This document shows positions 25,229-37,325 of a stretch of DNA of 64,000 nt, piece after piece. The stretch is taken from NCBI GenBank assembly GCA_034766995.1, contig CM068313.1, positions 11,277,012 to 11,341,011 of the forward strand, given 5' to 3'. A program made the translations under genes and the position numbers. The notes beneath the pieces are model-generated. The model made no database searches. It had not been told where the DNA came from and was given only the letters and a program-made list of their open reading frames with translations. This DNA comes from Acanthacorydalis orientalis (taxonomy: Eukaryota > Arthropoda > Insecta > Megaloptera > Corydalidae). Numbering within the stretch: position 1 is the first letter of the stretch; each line of letters begins with the position of its first letter.

Positions 25229-25329
25229 AGCCCCTCCGAAATATTTTGACGATTTATCATGACAGAATTGGAAAGTTGGAGAATGAAAAATATGATTCTG
25301 AAATTATCGTAAGAATGAAGGACCTCGAG
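25229..25329 (+). CDS. wupA: Troponin I alternative exon 6, copy 1
   Basis: This 101-base exon (phase 1 to phase 0) encodes a helix containing YHDRIGKLENEKYDSE and ending KDLE before donor GTACTT. It is homologous to the three following copies, and to the TnT-binding helix of the IT arm in vertebrate TnI. Its acceptor, TTATGAAG, has a weak pyrimidine tract, so regulated use is plausible. Drosophila wupA also has four alternative exon-6 versions. Confidence 0.85.
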
Positions 25330-25843
25330 GTACTTAAAACAAACAAAGACGCAACAAATTCATATTTATATATGTGACTTTTTCTATTTCGCTTATTATT
25401 TTTGTAACAATTTACAACGTCATTGATATTGCGTTATGTTATTGTCACTTGTTTTGATGTTTTTTTTTAATATTATATTTTTTATATGATTCATAACAAG
25501 ACATATTTTTTGAATTAAAAATCAACGGTAACCAGTCATCAGAAAAAGCATACACACACAATATAGACACATACGGATATGTGTATAATTACAATTGATA
25601 TTATTTTTCTGAAATATCTCTATGTAACGTATATTTTTGGTTTTAAAAAGATACGTGGATTATCTTACATGAATAATACTAATTTGTTCAATGTACATTT
25701 GTGACATACATTGAAAATCGAAAACAAATATCCTGAACACATTCCTCTTGTATTCCCGAACATCAAATTAAAAACGTTTTTCGATTATCAACTCCGTTGC
25801 AAATAAATAGCGACTCTGAGTTAATTAATTTAAACTATTATAG

Positions 25844-25944
25844 CAACCCTGAAGCAGATCATGAACCAATATCATTCACGAATAGGCGGCTTGGAGAACG
25901 AGAAATATGACATTGAAGTCATAGTGCAGTACAAAGATATGGAG
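25844..25944 (+). CDS. wupA: Troponin I alternative exon 6, copy 2
   Basis: This 101-base exon (phase 1 to 0), from acceptor ATTATAG to donor GTAGTT, encodes TLKQIMNQYHSRIGGLENEK then YDIEVIVQYKDME. It shares LENEKYD with copy 1, so copies 1 and 2 form a sub-pair, the likely product of a recent duplication. Including two copies together would shift the frame (101 is not a multiple of 3), so the copies must be mutually exclusive. Confidence 0.88.
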
Positions 25945-26507
25945 GTAGTTAGGTTGAAAAATGAAAAGCCTTTTCATGTAGCAAATACAATAAAATATCA
26001 AATCGCTTGCAATCATTATACATTAATTGTTGATCTTAAATGCAGCAGTAAATATGTAAATGTAATAAAATTTCGTAATTTAATCGTGATCGAAAGTATA
26101 TAAAAAAATAGGTTTTCAAGTGAACGGTTCAAAAGTTCACGCAGTTGATTAATATTGTAATAAATAGTTGTGTGGCAATTAATTGATTTAATCTCAATAT
26201 AAATGCCGCAAAACATCTATAACCGTAAATAAATTAAAAAAATATGTTTAGCTTACGAGTCACATTGTTAACGCGATTATTATTTCAATATTGTACTGTC
26301 CTAAATTCACTTCCATTATCAATATTTCCTTTCATATCTCTCTATCATTGCTTCGCTTATGCTTATTAACCTAATCCACCAAGAAAAATATGTTCCAAAT
26401 GTTTCCAATAAAAATCGAAAATAAAATCAAAAACAAAAAAAATGTCCTCCATCAATCTATTGGAGATATCATTAGTGACATCTATTAAACAAAGATATTA
26501 TTTCTAG

Positions 26508-26608
26508 CCGAGTTACAAACCATATGCCAGGCGTATTGGCAACGGACATACGGGCTTGAAGGAGATAAAATTGATCTTGAATGGCAAATAAATTTAAAAG
26601 CCATGGAG
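26508..26608 (+). CDS. wupA: Troponin I alternative exon 6, copy 3
   Basis: This 101-base exon (phase 1 to 0), from acceptor TTTCTAG to donor GTAAAC, encodes ELQTICQAYWQRTYGLEGDK then IDLEWQINLKAME. It is the most divergent copy, with W residues where the others have Y/H and Y/D. ELQ.IC resembles the copy used broadly in other insects. Confidence 0.88.
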
Positions 26609-27498
26609 GTAAACATACACTGCTGATTCGTCAGCGATGGACAGACAAGCAATATTATTTGATACGATTTGAAAATAGCTTTCAGTTTCTTTTTTTAATA
26701 TATTTATTTCAGAACGTCTTATGCAGACGAAATTAAAACAATTGATCGCATTGCATGCAGAATAGGGTAAACATTTTTCCAAATTGACGTGGAGAAATAA
26801 TCATTTAAATTACTCATAGTGTACATCATTTTTACCATACGTTTATTTTCAGACATGGCAGATCGTCGTTATATTTATACAGATATTATTGTTGTCTCGA
26901 TACAATGCACATTTGTTTTATTTTGAAATTTAATTTTAAACAATTTATTGTTTAAAATTATTTAAAATATTCGAATTAAAACTTTTATCAGTTAATTAGA
27001 TTACTATAAATAGTTATAAAAATATATATTGAAAAAATCATTATTATGTTGTCAACTTTTCGTACAAATATGTACTATGTAAATTTTTTTGAAACTGAAA
27101 TTAGCATTAATATCGCTAATTTAATTTTGTATATTTTGAAATTAATTTCTCCATTTTAAATAGAAAAGTTTATACAAAAAATAATTAATATGATTTCTGG
27201 ATTGAAATACTAATGTGTATTGTAATAAAAAAAAATAGAATATTATGGAAACGGTCTGCACTCTGTAATAAGAGTTCCGGGCTTATTTTTTTTCTTTTTT
27301 CTAAAGTTTTTTTTATAAATAGATAAAAATTGAATCATTTAACAAAGATGACTAAATGCAAGAATAAATAAAAACTAATTTATAAAAAAATAATAAAATA
27401 AATGTGCATGTAATAAAATTAAAAGGTCATTCTACAGTGACGTAAACTGTTTTAATTGCTAGTAAAGTAAAAAAAATGATGATAATTTCGATTTATAG

Positions 27499-27599
27499 AC
27501 AAGCTGAAGAGGATAGTGAAGGAATATTATGACCGGATGTATGTGTGTGAGGAACAGAAATGGGATTTGGAACACGAAGTCAAAAAAAGAGACTATGAG
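27499..27599 (+). CDS. wupA: Troponin I alternative exon 6, copy 4
   Basis: This 101-base exon (phase 1 to 0), from acceptor TTTATAG to donor GTACAT, encodes KLKRIVKEYYDRMYVCEEQK then WDLEHEVKKRDYE. YYDRMY.CE.QKWDLE is very close to the well-known Drosophila exon-6 sequence, which makes this the clearest orthologue of the four. Confidence 0.9.
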
Positions 27600-28129
27600 G
27601 TACATAAAAACAAATATAACTTTATAAATCATATACATTTTGTATGATATGATCTTGTAATTAATAATTTATATATATATATTTATTTTATTTATGATAT
27701 TTAATGATAATTTTAATTACACGTTAGATTTGTTTTCATTGTCTTTCGTTTCGATATTATATCGAAAGACAATTGTTTTATATTATTATTTGACTTTTTG
27801 TGAAGAAAAAAACAAAGTACCTCAATTTGAACAAAAAATGCTTTTGCCATTGTGTATATATATCTCTCTCTCTCTCTGAAATACCTTATAATCTCAGTTT
27901 ATTTGTATAAAAGTATGTGTGTGGTATTGCTGTTTAATAAAAGCTATGAGATTTGATAATATTAACACATCGATCTATTATTACAATTTGACTGTTAAAT
28001 TTTGAAGTCAAACATGTGTTCTGAAATTTACAATGTAAAATATACGGTTTTCTAAATCATTTTAACAAATCGTTCAGTTATATATTTGTTATGGGCTGTT
28101 GAAATTTACAAAATTATATTTCTGTAAAT

Positions 28130-28197
<68 letters not shown>

Positions 28198-31100
28198 GCA
28201 CACACTATAATATTTATTTAACTGAACAACCCTCACACAGTCACTGTATATTTCCACAAATTGAATGAATATTTGTCATTTGTATATATTTTCATTATTG
28301 ATGCTTTAAATTTTGTATTAAGTTTTGATTAATACAAAATCGATTCGACCTTGGGTTGTGCATTAAGTAAATCAAATCAGAATGAATAAAATGGCGTTTT
28401 ATGAGCGAGTAACAACGCTAAAACATGCAACTAACCATTTTAATAAATGAATCTCAAATTCATCGGCTGCATTCTTATAGTTTAGTATACAATTATCAAC
28501 AAAAAATACCGATCAGTTCTAATCAATCAGTTTTTTTCTCTTTATACATGCTATTAATGTAAACATAACCTTAATAAACGTTCAATTTAAGATAATTTAA
28601 ATAAGCAACTTTTTTTATTCTAAACATGCATGCGTAAAAAGAATAATATTGCTTGTGAGGCTTCTGAAGATGACTTAATATAATTTCTTTTCGTTCGAAT
28701 CAGCTTCTAATTCATAAATATAGAGACTCTTGTATATTTTCCTATACAAATGAACAATATGTTTATTTGTATAATTTGTATTATACAAATAAGCACTTTC
28801 CGTCTATTGAAATAAAGTATGGCACTTCATAATTTCTGTGAAGAAATTTTTTTGAAAAATAATCATTTGTGTGTGACAAATAACGAGCTCCATGAATGCA
28901 TTTTACTGTTGTAGCTTTTTTTCACAAATTTTTCATTTCAGCGCGTTTTTTTGTTGATATTTTGTATTTTTGTTTTATTTATTTTTATTGCATTTTAGCC
29001 GTTTTTGAGATATACAAGTCTTTAATATATTAATTTATGTCTGGAGAAATGTATATATTGGAACTGATTAAAATGATTTTGGTTTAACTGGAATATAATT
29101 AAAATATTAAAGACTTCATTGAAATTTTTCAATAATTCTCTACCAATTTTTGAAAATTCAATTTAATGCACAATGGCAAGGTTTTTTTACCTATTATTTT
29201 CACCGTTCCAAATCCCCTGAATCTTAAATGGGATAATACACCCATGTCCCAAAAATACTCAGAACACACATATACACTGTGGTCGGTAATATTGTAAAAG
29301 ATATTTTTGTGCGAAGTGCCATGCTAGTACATGATTGAAAATCCCAAAAGTTTTTTTTTCTTCACACATTTAACATTTACATCTGTTTTTAATTTATTTG
29401 GTTATGATTTTTTTTTTGTTTTGAACCCCAACAAAGACCATGTTGGTTATATTTGACAACCCATGGAATCGATTTTGTATATAAATATATTTCCATAATG
29501 TGTATACTAAAAGTTGGTATGAAACTTTTTATAGGTTAGGTTTACACTATGACTTCGCTGTATATATTGCATTTTTTCCTCTTAATCTATTTTCTTTTGG
29601 AACGAGATTTACATAATATCAGCGTTTGCTTACATGGATGTCATATTGTATTTGTCAAGGGCGTTTCAATATTTAATAATTGAAGACTCGGTAATTAAGA
29701 AGTGATCGACTGTAAATGGAAATCATGTTAAAATAGAATTTTAAAATTTGTTTAAATGTATCAGCAGTTCTATTTTTGTAAACACGAATTATTCATGTAC
29801 AAGAAGTCATAGGTCAACCTTTAAATGGTTATTGGGTAAAGCTGCTCGTGACCAGCTCCGGACTTCAAAACTTGGTAAATCCAAGACTTATTGATTATTT
29901 AATGAATACTTTATTAGTGCAGACATTAATGAAATGATTGATGTAAACTTATTTAATTACATGTTTTTTAGATGTCAGGAAAGATATTTTTATATACTAA
30001 TTGAAAGTTGCGACTGAAACAGTTTTTTTTTTTTAATTATTGACATCTAAGAAACAATTAGTTAATGTTTTACGACGCGTCGACAAATATTGCTATTAAC
30101 TATATGAAACAGGAACCATGTTGAATGTGTATATACAAATATCTCCAATATGATATCTCGCTCTTACAAGGAATTTCACAGGAGAAAATCAATTTTTGAA
30201 CTTTCTCCAATACAATTTAATGAGAAAAAAATTAAGTAACATTTTGTTTTATTGCAGATCAACGTATAAAGATTTCTTAACGAATCGGTACAAATTATTA
30301 TTAATCGTATTTGTTCTCTAGAATATTATTACTATTTTTGTCGTATCTCTTTCTGTACGCCTTATTACTTATTCCTTTTTTTGCAAAACTGCTGATAATT
30401 GCAAATAACTACGCCTAATCGTCAATACAAAGTCCCTACTTCGTTTATTATATGATTGCTTGTTCATTTTGTGTTCCGTGACTTTATGTTTGTACGTGAG
30501 TTGTTTCTTTTTTATATTGTGTTATGTTTTTTCTGTATTATATCTTTATATTTATCGCTCCTTTAATCCTAATAATTCTTGTAAATATCATCTGACTGCC
30601 GCTGAACATTTTTCGCTTCGCATGTGAATGATTTCATTTGATTTTTTAACCTATATATTTTGTCATATGTTTACAAATATATATTTATAAGAAATAAATA
30701 CTAAATTATTTTCATAAATTTTGTATCTTTTTTATAAAAAATACATCTTTGGCTGAGAAAATTAAAAATCACTTAGTAAAAAAATCATAACTGATTTTCT
30801 GTTTTTGTTTTAATTTGATACCATAAATAAAAATAATACTATATGAAAACATCTAATTTTACTAAAGAACATTCAAACAATTTTTTTATAACAGTTATAC
30901 AAAAATAATTGGATTATTTCTAAAAAAATGAACACTTGTTAATATTTAATTATTGATCATTGCATGCGTTTATAATTCAATTCGTATATAAATCGTTGAA
31001 TTAGTTTTCAAATAAAATAAGATATATTTTAACGTAGATTTCAATACTTTAACAATGCTTACATCTTAAGACAAATTAAATAAATCAGTAAACCTATTGA

Positions 31101-31553
31101 AAATAACATAGTATTTATTTTAATACAACTATAAACTTTCTCTGTAACTGAAATTAGAAATATAAACTTAACTTATTGCCTCTCTAAATAACTATTCAAT
31201 AATTTTTTTTTAAAAAAAATATTTCTGTTCGTTGATTCTATGTTAAATACTTTATTATTGGATTCTTTTTACATGTATACTTTTAGTAAAAACCATAAAA
31301 AAATAAAATACTACTCATTCTACTGAAAAATATTAATTGCTGTCCATGAATAAAAACATTTTATAAAAATTATCTTGGATAGAAAAAAATTTAAACTATT
31401 GATTAAATTTAATTAATTTATTCAGAACAGAAATCTTTTTTCGTTCAAATATTCTTCTCTGTCATAATACCTTTATGTATCTTGCTTTGTCTTTGTTATT
31501 ATTTAAATAATTATTAAATTACACTAGTCTAATATCAAATTGTGTATGTTTAG
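27600..31553 (+). other. Troponin I intron after the exon-6 cluster (about 4 kb)
   Basis: AT-rich intron with a (TA)n tract at 28142-28192. No fifth exon-6 copy, mobile element or RNA gene was recognised. It ends in ATGTTTAG. Confidence 0.6.
28142..28192. repeat. (TA)n microsatellite
   Basis: About 25 repeats, in the intron after the exon-6 cluster. Confidence 0.95.
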
Positions 31554-31597
31554 ATTGCCGACCTCAACAGCCAAGTCAACGACCTCCGTGGTAAATT
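31554..31597 (+). CDS. wupA: Troponin I exon 7 (IADLNSQVNDLRGKF)
   Basis: The exon is 44 bases, phase 0 to phase 2, with donor GTAAGT. It encodes IADLNSQVNDLRGK and the first two bases of F. This is the near-invariant IT-arm segment of TnI (vertebrate equivalent IADLTQKIFDLRGKF). Confidence 0.95.
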
Positions 31598-32527
31598 GTA
31601 AGTAAAAATTATTTGCATATTCTTTCCGATATGAATTAATTATTAATTAACTTTTTTATCTAGTTTTTAATCAAACTCGAATGAAATTGCTTGAAAAAAA
31701 AACTTGCAATGTGATGGCTCTGAACTGAACATTACAGATAAGTGTACATAAAAAACTTGTATTGGTATTTGATTTTTATTAATGATTTCACTCAAATTGG
31801 TTCTGAATATTTAGATTTAAAATACATAAAAGTTACATTCGGAAATATTCCACGCATTTTTGCTTACATTCATAGAATTTTAATTCATTATTTAAAATAT
31901 TTATACACGATGATATATTTTATTTAAGAATTGTTTGTATTTGTTGCACGAACAAAGAAAAAATGAAGACAGGCACGAATAGACATATAAATTATGTACA
32001 TAATCATCATGTCAGCTCATTAAAGACGAAAAAAATTTAATAGACATTTTACAACATATAATAGATCTTCTAATGATAATGCTCTGAAACAAACACCTTT
32101 TGAAGGTCAATACAATAAATCATTTTTTCAAAATGGATGAACACCGTTATGTAATCATTGAATGTTTCACTAGTAACGATGTTTCTATATAAACTGACAA
32201 TAAAATTAAATTGTAAGAGAAGTGAAATCTGCACGTTTTTATATTTCAAGCAATCATTTGAATAAATAGTTAATTTCTTAGATCGATGAAATTATTTTGT
32301 TATTGTTTTATTTTTTTTTCTTATTTTTAATTATTTGATAATAAAATACATGATATATTTTTATTAACATTAAAAATAATTTATTACATAAAGAATGAAA
32401 TCTGCTCAAAATTTTTCAAACGTGTTAAATTCTATGAAAAAAAATTGTAAAGATTTTTTCAGTTTGAATATTGGAATTTTTTTTAGTACTGGATTTTTTA
32501 TTACTAATTTAATTTTCTTTTTTTCAG

Positions 32528-32669
32528 CGTTAAGCCTACTCTTAAGAAGGTATCTAAATATGAAAACAAATTCGCCAAATTGCAAAAGAAGGCCGCAGAA
32601 TTCAACTTCCGTAACCAACTTAAAGTCGTCAAAAAGAAGGAATTCACCCTTGAAGAAGAAGACAAAGAG
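32528..32669 (+). CDS. wupA: Troponin I exon 8 (inhibitory region and actin-binding segment)
   Basis: The exon is 142 bases (phase 2 to 0), from acceptor TTTTTTCAG to donor GTAATG. It encodes VKPTLKKVSKYENKFAKLQK, then KAAEFNFRNQLKVVKKKEF and TLEEEDKE. VKPTLKKV is the inhibitory peptide that alternates between actin and troponin C. The following amphipathic part is the switch and second actin-binding region. From here the gene can choose among several C-termini. Confidence 0.95.
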
Positions 32670-33060
32670 GTAATGTTCAGTGTGCGAAATTTTCAATTTC
32701 AATCGATTGTATATAGATACATATATTTTTAAATAATACATTTTTTCATTACATTTATTATTTTTCCATTGTTATAATTTAAAATGTTTTATATTCAAAG
32801 ATATTTTTATTGCTTATTTATTCAGTAATTGTCATTTAATCATTTTATTATTATGGATTTTATTAATCCACCTCATGAGTTCAAATCTCATTAAGTTTGT
32901 ATTTAATTTTTGTACAAGAGTAACATTATTCTATTTTTTTCTGTTTTCTATACAACTTTTTTTTTCCTTTCTTATTCTACTTCGTTATAATATTTTATTT
33001 ATTTTATTTTATGTTTCTTCATTAATGGTGACACTGGTCTATTTTATATTATATTCACAG

Positions 33061-33102
33061 ACTAAGAAAACCGAGAAGGCAGAGTGGCAAAAGGCAAAAT
33101 GA
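33061..33102 (+). CDS. wupA: Troponin I exon 9, alternative terminal exon (TKKTEKAEWQKAK)
   Basis: After acceptor TATATTCACAG, 14 codons in phase 0 read TKKTEKAEWQKAK and a TGA stop. An AATAAA lies at 33193-33198, about 90 bases downstream. This gives a TnI isoform with a short basic C-terminus instead of the common one starting KKPDWS. The peptide resembles a known alternative C-terminus of insect TnI, which supports the call. Confidence 0.8.
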   Translation, partial: TKKTEKAEWQKAK

Positions 33103-34495
33103 AGATCTAAATTTCCGTATAAACTCCATTTTGTTTTACAACGTATTTCAATTATAAAGTTAATCTCAATTTATTTTAAACTCTTTAAATTTAATAAATT
33201 ATTTGACCTATTTTAAAAATCATATTTAGTTTTTAACCTCCAGTGTCTCGACTCCAATCGTTCTATCCTAATTTTTATTTTTTTTTCTTATCTTTTTTGT
33301 TCTTTTTTCGACACATCTGTTTTTTACATTCATTTTGTTTTGTATTTTTAAACACATTTTTTTCTAGTATGGCTGAACAGTGGGCTGAAACACTATCAAC
33401 GAAATATATTCATTTTTTTATATTTATAAGTTTATATATTTTTTTAAACATTTAATACTACATACGAAATATTTTATGTACGTAGTACTAAATGGAAATG
33501 AACGTTTTTTTTTACTTCCAATTTTTGGAAGATTGTAACCCTTTTATACCTTTTTTAAATAGATTTTAGTACCTACTCCTACATTTTGTCGATTCTTGAT
33601 AAGTGTTTTTGAATATAAACAAAAATATCCGTATTTATACAACACATGCATTTTTGATGTAGTTAGTATAAGAAATGCATTTTTCTTCATTTGAATTTTG
33701 ATATTTTAACGCTGCAGCTATAACTAATTTTTGATGCTGGCGAATGGTAGAACAAATCCGTAGTCTTTTTTACTATACTTTCTCTTTTTTTCATATTTTT
33801 GCTGTATGTTTGGATGAACTGCCTTTATAACCGCAGGACAAGGTGAGCTGAGTTGCGTTTTGAAGACATTCTCAGTGCAAATAATGCTTTCGCCAAAAAC
33901 AAATATATACGAAATGGATAAACAAATCGCTTTATGTAGCTTTTCGTCGTCTTCGTTTTGTTTCTGTCTTTTTTCAGTTGACATATTTTTTCATTATTCA
34001 GGGCTGTACAAATGATATTTGTCTATGTCAATGATTGCTGATTTATTAATTTAGGAAGTAGTAAATATGCCAAAACTATATTTTTTCAATAAACCAAATA
34101 TATTTTTTTTTGTTATTTGGTCATAATTTATTATTTGATTTATTCATAATTAAATTTTAAATCAATAAGAGTTTATTTTAAAAAATCATTATTGTTTATA
34201 AATGGTAAAAATACAATTGTCTATTTCGTAAATACACCGTTACTTCACTATAAAATTCATTCAAGTAGTTGCAACATTGTAACTGTACTTCAATGACAGT
34301 TTTCAAACAATAACCAGCATTGATAAATCGAACGTAATTAAAATCAATTATAGAATGTTTTAAAATTTCGAAACGGTTTTTTTAAATGGCATATTTATTA
34401 TGACTTGGAAACAAATGCTCATTAATATCAATGTATAATCTTTTTTTGTTCTGTGACGTCTTTTTCTGATAATAATTCGCAAATAATCCTTTCAG
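33103..34495 (+). other. Troponin I 3'UTR of exon 9 and intron
   Basis: No supported coding sequence. A strong-looking acceptor at 33367 and a 6-base acceptor/donor pair at 33837-33842 were considered and not called. The rest is T-rich intron. Confidence 0.5.
33193..33198 (+). terminator. Polyadenylation signal for the exon-9 isoform
   Basis: AATAAA about 90 bases after the stop of the short alternative C-terminus. The placement fits a 3'UTR of about 110 bases. In DNA this AT-rich the hexamer is common by chance. Confidence 0.4.
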
Positions 34496-34543
34496 AATGC
34501 ACAAAAGGCAGCCGGTGTGAAGGTAACCAGTACTACAATATAA
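34496..34543 (+). CDS. wupA: Candidate troponin I alternative exon (NAQKAAGVK)
   Basis: After a good acceptor (AATCCTTTCAG), phase 0 reading gives NAQKAAGVK. Two outcomes are possible. Splicing at GTAACC (34523) makes a 27-nt, 9-codon cassette. Reading on adds VTSTTI and a TAA at 34541-34543, making a terminal exon. Both keep the frame after exon 8. Codons are less AT-biased than the surrounding intron, and the peptide is TnI-like in charge. No known protein was matched, so this is inference from splice signals and frame. Confidence 0.5.
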   Translation, partial: NAQKAAGVKVTSTTI

Positions 34544-36515
34544 CGTCTTTTGAATTAACCGTTTGAAAAAAAAACATTTTTTTTACCAAATCTATGTTTC
34601 AGTTTTGCAGTTATTTCGACGCAGTTTTGATATTTTTCGATTTTTTTTTGTTTTTGCTGATATTGACATAAACCTAACCTTATTTAAACACATACATACA
34701 CGTATTTAGTAGTTAACAATATTTTTTATAATATTTTTACCAGTTATGCGTCATATTTTTTTTTAATTCAGTAGTGATTTTGAATAAGAGTATATTGTAC
34801 TAATACGATATGAACAAAAACACGTTTCAAGATGTTCACATTTTTAAATCGGTTTGAATCTAATGTCTTTATGTAGAAAAAACGGATATTCTCTGAAAAT
34901 TCCATATTAATTTTAATGATTTTTATTTTTATCTTTAATACGATAACATTTGTTATTGTGTGCAGAATAGAAAAAAATAATATAAATATATTTGCAAGTG
35001 TCTCGGCCTAGTTAATGATAATTTGTTTTAGATAAGAGTTTATTTTTGATTACATTTAATCTATCTTCAAATTACATTTTATCTTAAGTAAATGTGTTAG
35101 AGAACTAGCAAATATTCAAACGATGATCATTTACGAGATAACCTTTTTGTTGAAAAATTGTTGACACGAGATAATATTCAAAAATTTTTAAAATTAAAAT
35201 TGAACATTTCTATATTAAATATCTATAATCAGAGGCGTGCCTACGGTTTTGGAATCTGAACAGATCCTTTCTTAAACACCCTATAGTTATAAATAAATTT
35301 AAAATTTAAATACTTGTAAGTAAATTTTTAAAAAGTACAGTACTATTATGAACAGATTGTGAATAAAAATCCGTCACATTAAAAATTCAGTGAAGAGGAA
35401 TTACTGTGTCTAAATACAGAAAAATCAATGGCAAATTCGATGTTATCCAAAATCTACTTTCTGTTCTTCTTTGTTGTTCCATTGACGTTATGTGAACTAT
35501 TTTGAATTCATATTTTTTCGTATTCATTTTGTTAGACTTTGTTCAATATTCCAATTTTACATATTTTCATTACCTCTTATTTAGCAATCTTCCTTCTTTT
35601 CATTTAAAATGTAACTGCTCAATATTAGCCCATTCTTTTTCTAATGTTATTGTTTCTAATTTTATGTCTACCCGATTTTATTATCAATTTCTAATTCTTC
35701 TCTGCAGCTTCGAATTTTTATTCATGCATATTTTAGAGCCATATATCAAACAGATTTCTATCATTGTTTTTTATATATTTTTCTTTTTAATTTTATGATA
35801 TCCTTTATTCGATGTTAAATAGCAGCTATTCGCAGTTTTTTCTTTCGAGCCTTCTGGAAAATTTTCTGATCTTACAACCAATATTTTTTCAATCATGTTC
35901 AATTAAAATTAAAATTCCATTTATCAATCTTTTGTCTGACTTAGGATTAAATAAATATTTTGTTATCAATTTCAATTTAGGGTCATATCTTTCTGATAAA
36001 AAAACTAGATACAGGGACAAAAAATCTCAAATACAGAATTTAACAAAAATTCACATAAGTATATGTTGCAATAAATTCCATAAAAATTAACGGTTTTCTT
36101 AAATTTAATATTTAAATATAATTGTAGAAGAATAACACTTTTTTTAATTATTGACTCTAAAATGTGTTGAAAATATTAATTTCAAAACTTTTTCAAATAT
36201 AAATTCATAAAATATTTAATATGAAGACGAACGATAATTTATTTTTAAAAAATGTTTATAGTAGAGGAAATTCTAAAAAAATAATATTTTTTAGCAATTT
36301 TCTATTGGAATTTTCAGTGTATATTCTTCAAAAATCAAAATTCATCGATGTACACGTTTTTTTAATAAAACTTACATAATTATTTTATCGTGAACAGTAT
36401 TTCTTTAAATAATTGAACCTTTTTTTAATTAAACTATACAGTTACTTAGAAGTATCTAGAACAATTTAAATAATATAAAGATAAATTTTATTAAAATGCT
36501 CTTTAAAATTTTCAG
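34544..36515 (+). other. Troponin I intron, no gene seen
   Basis: AT-rich intron. A terminal-motif-like string CAGAGGCGTGCCTACG at about 35230 resembles the ends of some hAT-type elements but no partner end was found. The open frames at 35.5-36.1 kb are F/L/S-rich translations of T-rich DNA and are not called. Confidence 0.5.
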
Positions 36516-36584
36516 AAAAAACCGGATTGGTCCAAGAAAGGAGATGAAAAGAAGGTAAAAGAAGAAGCTGAGGTCGAAGCATGA
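36516..36584 (+). CDS. wupA: Troponin I exon 10, common C-terminus, with internal donor
   Basis: After acceptor TTTTCAG, phase 0 reads KKPDWSKKGDEKK, then VKEEAEVEA and TGA. This is the standard insect TnI C-terminus (KKPDWSKG...KVKEE). An internal AAGAAG|GTAAAA at 36554/36555 is a good phase-0 donor. Using it removes the last nine residues and the stop and joins the Pro/Ala exons at 38931. An ATTAAA poly(A)-like signal lies at 36767-36772. Confidence 0.93.
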   Translation, partial: KKPDWSKKGDEKKVKEEAEVEA

Positions 36585-37273
36585 ACCACCCTTATATCTT
36601 AACGTATATTTTAATGTACACCATTATAAGATAAACCAACTTTCATCATCCTTTTAACAACCAATACCATCTATGTACTGTAAACTGTAATGAGCCATTA
36701 TACTCTCAGTTGCTGCAAAGTGGCTGGCTCATATTTATTTAAATTTAATTTAATTTATTGAACTGTATTAAACTATTATATTTATTTTTAAATCTGAAAT
36801 CATTTATTTAGACTAGGTTCATGTTTACAACGCCATACGAAACACTGATAAGTGGCGATGGTTTTGTATTCATACTTAATCGTATGGAATCCTATATATC
36901 CTCTGTGTTGTGCATGTAAATATGAAACCCTATAATACAAGTTTGATAAAAAAAAAATGTTATCGCAAATATATGTATATTTAATTGTCGATTTCTTATT
37001 TTATGTTATACGTTGAAGAACATTAAAAGTATGATTATTATATTGTAAATAACGTATTTCTCTCATCCCCTGTGTTAATAATCCTCTTTTCTGTTCTAAA
37101 TATTATTTTAATTTTTTGTTATTTGTTTTTAATTTATATGTTTTTATCCTTTAGTATGTAAACCAGAAATTTCTACGTGCAGTGTGATAAAATGGATAAA
37201 CTGAATTTGTTCTGGAAATCAGCGATGAAAAATTAACTGACTCGTTATTTCTATTTTTCCAAATGTAATAATT

Positions 37274-37284
<11 letters not shown>

Positions 37285-37322
<38 letters not shown>
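37285..37322. repeat. (TA)n microsatellite
   Basis: About 18 repeats. Confidence 0.95.

Positions 37323-37325
<3 letters not shown>

Noticed and set aside
32406..32741. Minus-strand 111-codon frame over troponin I exon 8
   Set aside because: It is the antisense shadow of a conserved exon and crosses its splice sites.
33367..33450. Strong T-rich acceptor TTTTTTTCTAG followed by TATGGCTGAACAGTGGGC
   Set aside because: In the required phase it reads only Y-G-stop; the longer frame beginning at the ATG does not match the exon-8 phase.
33837..33842. Possible 6-nt microexon GACAAG between CCGCAG and GTGAGC
   Set aside because: The signals are suggestive and frame-neutral, but two codons give no independent evidence.
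33724..33984. Minus-strand 86-codon frame (MSTEKRQKQNEDDEKLHKAI...)
   Set aside because: The composition is plausible but it lies in the antisense of a troponin intron, has no recognised family and no splice or promoter support.
35502..36090. Two adjacent plus-strand frames of about 95 codons in the troponin I intron
   Set aside because: They are F/L/S/Y-rich translations of T-rich intron, without start context or a family match.
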